Part shown: in pieces, positions 58,216-64,000 of the stretch | Position numbering within the stretch: position 1 is the first letter of the stretch | Layout of the letters: every line of letters starts with the position of its first letter | Source: Schistosoma haematobium | Lineage: Eukaryota > Platyhelminthes > Trematoda > Strigeidida > Schistosomatidae | Assembly: GCF_000699445.3 (NCBI RefSeq) | Contig: NC_067198.1 | Span: 5,056,801 to 5,120,800 of the forward strand | Reading direction: 5' to 3' | Length of the DNA stretch: 64,000 nt | Notes under the pieces: generated by a model | The model's database searches: none | The model's input: the letters and a program-made list of their open reading frames with translations, nothing else | Told to the model about the DNA's origin: nothing | Made by a program: the position numbers and the translations under genes

Positions 58216-58389
58216 TTTTATTTAAATCTTTAATATAGTCACAGAAGTTTAATGATTAAAAAATTCCTCTATTTTACTTAGTTTACTGCATTATAATTAT
58301 TTTAGACAAAGTCATTCAGGGAACTTATACGTGGATAATGGTTGTCATTCTGTTGACATTATTGAAATGCAAATAAACTTCATGTAAAT

Positions 58390-58530
58390 TTAGCATTAAC
58401 TTCGCCTGTAGCTCTTCTAGAGTTACTGTCTGTCCCGAACCCACGCAAAGGTGGACGGTTGGGCATGGGATCGGCAACCCCATCCCGTAGAAAACAAACT
58501 TGCTAAAAAAACAGTAACCAGAATTAAATT
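58390..58530 (+). mobile_element. RTE LINE 5' leader fragment
   Basis: It matches 12850-12980: CCTGTAGCTCTTCTAGAGTT, CCACGCAAAGGTGGACGG and CAACCCCATCCCGTAGAAAA. Only the 5' end is present, which is unusual for LINEs. Confidence 0.7.
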
Positions 58531-58847
58531 TAAAGTAATTCTAACAATCTAAGTAACCAATGGTCATGTTCACATGTAAAACATTGTACACTGTTGAGGC
58601 TGTCAACAATCATATTCAAAAACCTAAACTTTGTGTTAAAAAATATGTTGATACAACCTGACCCTTTCTTTCTACAATGATCATCAATATCAGTCGCATA
58701 TAACGTTAAGTTATCATGTTAATCTGATGAATCTTTCTTTCTGAACTATTCTAAATTGTTTTCCCATTTGTGTTCTTACGTAACTTTAGTATTTATCCCT
58801 TTGTCCTTACATAACATACATTGATTTGTTATTCAATCATACTTACT

Positions 58848-59037
58848 TACTTACTTACGCCTGTTACTCCTCGTGAAGGAACATAGGCCGCTCACCAACA
58901 TTCGCCATCCAACCCTGTCCTGGGCAATCCTTTCTAGCTCCTTCCAGTTGTTATTCATCCTTTCCATATCTGCTTTTATTTCCCGACGTAATGTGTTCTT
59001 TGACCTTCCCCTTTTCCGCCTTCCTTCAGGATTCCAA
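58848..59037 (-). mobile_element. RTE LINE 3' end
   Basis: The minus strand runs from GGAATCCTGAAGGAAGGCGG to GAGTAACAGGCGTAAGTAAG with four GTAA tail repeats. The low divergence and clean tail suggest a younger, 5'-truncated insertion. Confidence 0.85.
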
Positions 59038-59198
59038 TCATAATAATTAGTTAATTCGTTTACTATATTTTATGTAATCTGCCAATTATTGATTGGGATT
59101 TTTTCAAGTGATTACTTTGGTTATTATGTAACTACATTGTCCTTCTATTTCCCATTACTTGGTCATTTGATTTCAGTGTCATGATCACTTGTGAAAGA

Positions 59199-59207
59199 AT
59201 AATAATA

Positions 59208-59250
<43 letters not shown>

Positions 59251-59251
59251 G
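59199..59251. repeat. AAT microsatellite
   Basis: A nearly pure AAT run; it explains a poly-asparagine frame on the plus strand. Confidence 0.95.
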
Positions 59252-59259
59252 AATCATGG

Positions 59260-60585
59260 TAAAGCCTTATTGGCAAGAATTATTTCTTCCGTTTTGTTAT
59301 AACTCTCGGTTTTACTTCGTCTACGCGTATGGGACGTTAATTTGCATTAGACGAATGTCTACACCAGATCCCCACCTAATGTCTATTCTACAGGACTTCA
59401 ACAGAACTCAGATCAAGAACATGTGATTAGCCTTACTAAAACGTAAATATATTTCCACACCAAAAAACCGACAACAATCCAACAACAATGAACAATCAAT
59501 CATTATCATCCTCACCCACACCTCAGGTTTATTGATCTTTTTTACTATATTAGGCAAATCTAGACTTGATACTATTAAAATAACACCTTCTATACCGCTG
59601 ACCTTGTTGTGTTCTCCGTACGAGATAACATAAATGGAACGTATTAATAGTCGTTATTGACGTAATCATCAGCACTCACCTTATCTAGGTCAGAGAATAC
59701 AACTACATCAATTAACATCCACTTGAGCTCCAAATATTCTCCACCATTTCAAAAATGTTCTTCATGGTTTTGTAAGATAAAACTTCAGTGTTCGATCTCT
59801 ACATATTTTGACTACACTTTTTTCAGAAATATATGAGGAGTCTACAGAAGGATAGAAAGAAACTATATCATGAAGTGACTCGGTATTTCAAATATCAATC
59901 GGGGGTCATATGATGATTGAGAGTTCAAAAAAGTGTAGTAACATAGTTGTCTTTCATACTTCTCATTTGTGAAACACGACGCTAGGCAGTAGTAATGTAT
60001 CTGCCATACCACGAACTTACAAAGTATCTACACAACACATATACATAGCCTTCAACTGTCCATTTGTATCATTCGGTATCTCCTGCCATTTGAACTGTCT
60101 TCTCGTATGTTCTTCGAGTGTTCTGTCAATGCCTTGCTTTTGATGCAATGAAACTTTTCACTCCGTTTGACAATTATAGCAACTTCAACGTCATGTTCTG
60201 CTACACACTACTTACAATCTTGTGAGTAGTGTCCACTACAATATCTCTAACCAATAAGTCGTCGTCATTCTCTTATTCTTCTTTAACTTCTAGATCATTA
60301 TTGCAATCTCCTTTTGATATTTCATTTCTTCGATCACTTTTTGATGTAATCTCTTCATATTCTTCTATAGCCTGAAATGACCATTAAACACATATTCTTG
60401 TGTATATGATTTATGTGTATGTCACAATGAAGTCTAAAGTTAGGATGAAATTGAAGTCTGATATGGACTGGATTTCAATAATTCACCAGTTATGATAATA
60501 ACTTTATTGTATTTTATCTTTCTGAATATGAAGTTCATGAGAAGTACAGAAGACAAATACCGATAAAACAGTTTAAAATATAATC
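59260..60585. other. unassigned stretch of 1.3 kb
   Basis: No repeat copy or gene is recognised. Confidence 0.55.
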
Positions 60586-61130
60586 TTAACAGTTGAAATC
60601 ATGAGTCAATTGAAGCTAGCCTATCATGGAAAACCTGGAAGCACTGGACGGTCGTTTCATTAATTGACTCGTGATCCTAATTATTCAAATTGCTATAATA
60701 TCCACAAAAACCCCTTCTGATATTAATCAACATATGCTCACTAGTGACTGGCTTCAAGAGTTATTTCCTAGAGTTCTAGTGAGAAGCAGTGATCAGTGGA
60801 GTTGAACCGGGTCTGTTATGAAATGGTAACTCACTGAAAACAATGGTAGATGTGTCGCTCAATTTCGTGGATTAGTTTAAGTTAGATATTAACACTGTTG
60901 GATATCGGCCGGATCAGTGGTCTAGAGGTTAAGCATTCGCGCGCGAGACTGATAGTTCCTAGGTTCGAATTTCGCGAGGTGGGATCGTGGATGCGCATTG
61001 CTGAGGAGCCCCACAATATGACGAAAAGCCCGTCCAATGCTTCTAGATTTTCCGTGGTGGTCTAACTTTAATAGACTCATAACCTCAACTATTAAAATTA
61101 CTATAATATATACAAAAACCCTTTTGATAC
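60586..61130 (+). mobile_element. family B compound insertion with 11-bp target duplication
   Basis: AAAATATAATC flanks it at 60575-60585 and 61131-61141. Inside: inverted tail and half hammerhead (to about 60660), direct tail ending CCCCTTCTGATA (about 60661-60722), then a full direct monomer from CATATGCTCACTAGTGACTG. One insertion event therefore delivered both an inverted piece and a head-to-tail junction. Confidence 0.9.
60995..61040 (+). ncRNA. hammerhead ribozyme, family B
   Basis: Stem I GCATTG/CAATGC is perfectly paired. The core CTGAGGA, GAAA and cleavage triplet GTC are present. Stem II is weak (two of four pairs), which may limit activity. Confidence 0.6.
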
Positions 61131-61135
61131 AAAAT

Positions 61136-61727
61136 ATAATCCTTAAAAAAATGTCATCTCTTATTACGATGTCCTCAAATTCGCTTTATAGATAGTGTTA
61201 TTAATATCGACTAAGGTGTGTGTATTATTAATTTCCCACCTTTCTATGGATTTTCTTTCTCTTTTTTCCCCTGTAAATAAAATAACTTAACCTCATTTAA
61301 CCCCGTTTATCTAAAATGTTCCATTCATTTAAAGAATTGTTTAAAAGGTTTTCTTCCTTAGTTCATTTCACTTCATCATTGGGAAGATTGATTAACTAAT
61401 TATAGTGTGATCGATGAAAATCGATTTGATTTGTACTACTGATTTGATAATCAAATTATATTGTTCTTGTCATGAGAATATATGTTTTCTGGTAAGAATA
61501 CGATTAAGGTTATGGGTACAAAGTGTTGAAATACTTTGAACTGAGAAAACCTACCGGGATAGAAAGAGAGGTTCACTTCCATTGATTTTGACTTACTAAC
61601 TGAATAGACATAAATATCACTTATGAAGACGAATATCTAAGAATGGATTACATGTGGTTTTCAAAATTATAATATTTTTAAAACATGGATATACAACATT
61701 GTATATGTTAAATACAATAACACATTT
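61136..61727. other. unassigned stretch
   Basis: Nothing recognisable beyond the flank of IR4. Confidence 0.6.
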
Positions 61728-63090
61728 CAATGAACGACCACTCGTTGTTCCACAACCACCTCAAAAATTAATGTTTTACTAAATTGGTTGTTAATCACAA
61801 CTCTCTCAGGTTCACTTCATCATCAATCACATGAACAGTAAGTCGGAGATCGTAAAGAACAAGAGACCGCCTCAGCTCTAGTTTCCATCAGTAAATTGTT
61901 GCAAATAGGATGATATTGGCGTCATGTGTTGCACTGCCAGTTATGTTCCGTCCATTCTACATCAGTTCAATTTGATGTTTGCTTTATGTTGTGATGTTCT
62001 GATGTATGGTGTTTCACTAACTTCCTCACTTAAAACGAATCTAATTTGTTAATGACATTTGGATAACCACATTCAAACGTGTTTAACCTAACTAATAATC
62101 AATCATATGAATGTGACCTTATTGAGTTCATATCATGCTGAGTAACGCGAGTATTTAATGATGTTTGTCATGCGATTGTTCTGTTAAAATGATAATCGAT
62201 ATTTCGTTGAAATGCATATTGAGATGTTGATTGATGTAGATGAGTGTTACATGATTCATGAATTGTGAATGATGGTTTGCTTAGTACATCAGTGAACCAG
62301 AATCACAGTGAGCAACCTAGTAAGCAAACAAACAGTGTATATATGTGATTGGTTTATTGATGGGTAAGAGAACTACTGAGAGGTTTGTTGTGAATAGAGA
62401 AGCATTGTTGTGGTTGTTGATGGTTACTGTGATACATGTATGTAGAATGAATGTTGATGATTGCCACTGGATTTAAGGAATAGTGTTGTGCTACTCCTAT
62501 TGGACTGTTTACTTGATTGAGTTTTGATGACTACTTTGAATGACATGACAGGTATTGGTCAATGCAAATGATGATACTCAACCATTTAGATAAGTGAAGT
62601 GATTTGGTGTTGTCTTTAGTGAATGATTGGAATCGAATGATGTGAGATTGTGAACTAGTTTGTGAATGTCCTTTCTAATTGTAATTTGAGTAATGGTTAT
62701 TTGTAAGAATAATATTTCTCTCACATACATGTAATACCGATGTATTTTGTTTTTCCAAAAATAATATTGATGATTGTTATCCATAGATAGTTTTGCTTTT
62801 TGAAGGGTAATTCATCCTTATTACATTTAATTATCTGTTATTTTGATGTCAAATAGCTTATTCATTGTGTCAGTTGATGTGCAATACATGGTAAACGTTT
62901 TTACTATACACAATGATCTTTTCGATTCGAATGTGTGTTTTGTTTGTTTCTTTGGAAATGCTGTCGAATAATCTATAAATATTGATTGATCATCTGAGAA
63001 GAGTTCATTAATTAATTGAGCCTTGACAATCAAAACATGATTATGGAATCAATCCAAAATCAATATTATTGATTACCTGTATAGTTTAGT
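61728..63090 (-). repeat. IR4 right arm
   Basis: This is the inverted partner of 46283-48442, continuous where the left arm has an extra segment of about 790 bases. The two shared 68-codon frames differ by a single residue between arms (F to Y). Arm spacing is about 13.3 kb. Confidence 0.9.
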
Positions 63091-63227
63091 AGTTCCCGGA
63101 ATTTCAGCCTTGTACAGTAGTATTTAGTATTTAGTATGATATAAGATTAACGTAACATTTATAAAGTCTGTATGAACTCTTTTCAATTTTGAAATGTTTT
63201 ATGCTTGTAACTATGTATTCATTATAT

Positions 63228-63585
63228 TGTAGTGACCTACTTTTATTAAGAGAACGCGATTGGTTTAATGGAAACAATTATTATTATAACCAATTGTACC
63301 AGTGATTGTTTTACTGTACTTGCTTGTTTATCTATACTAAAGACTTTGTTGCTTCCTTTGATTGTGACCTTGCACGAATTCGGTTACGCTCAGTAACCAC
63401 ACTTGTACTCCTTTGACACGATCTCGGTATTCTTCCGATACGACGAGATCGCCAACGAATACATCTCGACTACAGCCATCAACTGCCTTCTGATATTTGA
63501 CTTACGGAGGATCTTATCGGTTAACTGTCACGTAGTCTTCCTGTAGTGGTGATCATAGTCAACCGTGACTCGACGTCGCACTACA
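63228..63585. mobile_element. LTR-like segment
   Basis: TGTAGTG at 63228 and CACTACA ending at 63585 form perfect 7-base inverted ends 358 bp apart, with TG...CA termini as in LTRs. The interior is more GC-balanced than its surroundings. No target duplication or internal coding region is seen. Confidence 0.4.
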
Positions 63586-63792
63586 ATCTTCGTACATTTA
63601 TCAAGAATACCTTTGTAGTTAGTTATCGTATATATAGAAGTGAGAAATATATGATGAACTTATTACCTACTAATTAGTAATTAATGAGCATAAACTAACA
63701 GATACTATTTCATTTTAGAATATGGTAAACCCAAAAAAAACTCACTAACAAGTAGTAAGGAAATTTTAATTTTGAAAATAGTTCACTATTTC

Positions 63793-64000
63793 AGTCACTT
63801 ACGGCTGAGGGTGGGGTGAATCCGCTCTCCTTCTCAAAATGCTCTCACAAGGCCACGCGTATACAGCCACTGTCACGGAAGTTCTACTCACTGATTTCTT
63901 GCGGCAGAAGTGTTGTTTACGAAATTCAGAGGACGAAAAACGAATGTCCGGGGTTTTAACCAGGTTGATCCACATAGGGGTGTTGGAAAACCCCCATTCC
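63793..64000 (+). mobile_element. family C copy cut by the window end
   Basis: It starts GGCTGAGGGTGGGGTGAATC and continues in family C order to ACCCCCATTCC, where the window stops. Confidence 0.85.

Noticed and set aside
540..61000. Many tRNA-like A and B boxes that might be tRNA genes
   Set aside because: They lie inside repeated SINE units with no cloverleaf acceptor pairing that I can close, and they are followed by hammerhead sequence.

Overview
The window looks like nuclear DNA of a blood fluke (Schistosoma or a very close trematode). Three things point there: AT-rich, intron-bearing DNA; an innexin gene, a family restricted to invertebrates; and several copies of the schistosome Sm-alpha SINE with its embedded hammerhead ribozyme. 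I cannot tell the species from the sequence.

Only one host protein-coding gene can be supported: a two-exon innexin on the minus strand. Exon 1 is 25641-25326, the intron is about 5.1 kb, and exon 2 is 20238-18887. Together they encode 555 residues with four membrane segments, the four extracellular cysteines and the YYQWV motif. The rest of the window is repeats and their relics.

Repeat families, named provisionally: (A) Sm-alpha, a tRNA-related SINE with a hammerhead; (B) a second, far more abundant tRNA-related family (about 30 insertions, monomer about 405 bp) whose middle also folds as a type I hammerhead; (C) a roughly 480-bp element with a TAAA-type 3' tail and 9-12 bp target duplications; RTE-clade LINE relics with dead endonuclease and reverse transcriptase; a second LINE 3' end with a TGAC tail; Penelope-like (PLE) fragments carrying the GIY-YIG end; and three LTR-like segments.

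Layout: 0.1-3 kb has B copies and inverted repeat IR1 with a PLE relic in its loop; 3.8-9.9 kb has Sm-alpha, a minus-strand RTE relic, the near-perfect palindrome IR2 and B copies; 12.3-15.9 kb has a B fold-back and the longest RTE relic; 16.8-17.9 kb has C and B; 18.9-25.6 kb is the innexin gene with B and C copies in its intron; 25.9-40.1 kb is a mosaic of B, Sm-alpha, C, LINE and LTR pieces; 40.8-43.6 kb is fold-back element IR3 with a 7-bp target duplication; 43.8-46.2 kb has B insertions with clear target duplications; 46.3-48.4 kb and 61.7-63.1 kb are the two arms of the large inverted repeat IR4; 49-61 kb is sparse, with B, RTE and PLE pieces; 63.2-64.0 kb has an LTR-like segment and a C copy cut by the window end.

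The most interesting signal is the pairing of hammerhead-bearing family B with a repeated architecture. Copies occur as head-to-tail multimers, and as inverted-tail-plus-direct fold-backs inserted as single units between 10-13 bp target duplications. Sm-alpha and PLE fragments show the same architecture, and PLE remnants sit in the loops of two long inverted repeats. This suggests that families A and B are retrozyme-like elements moved by PLE machinery.
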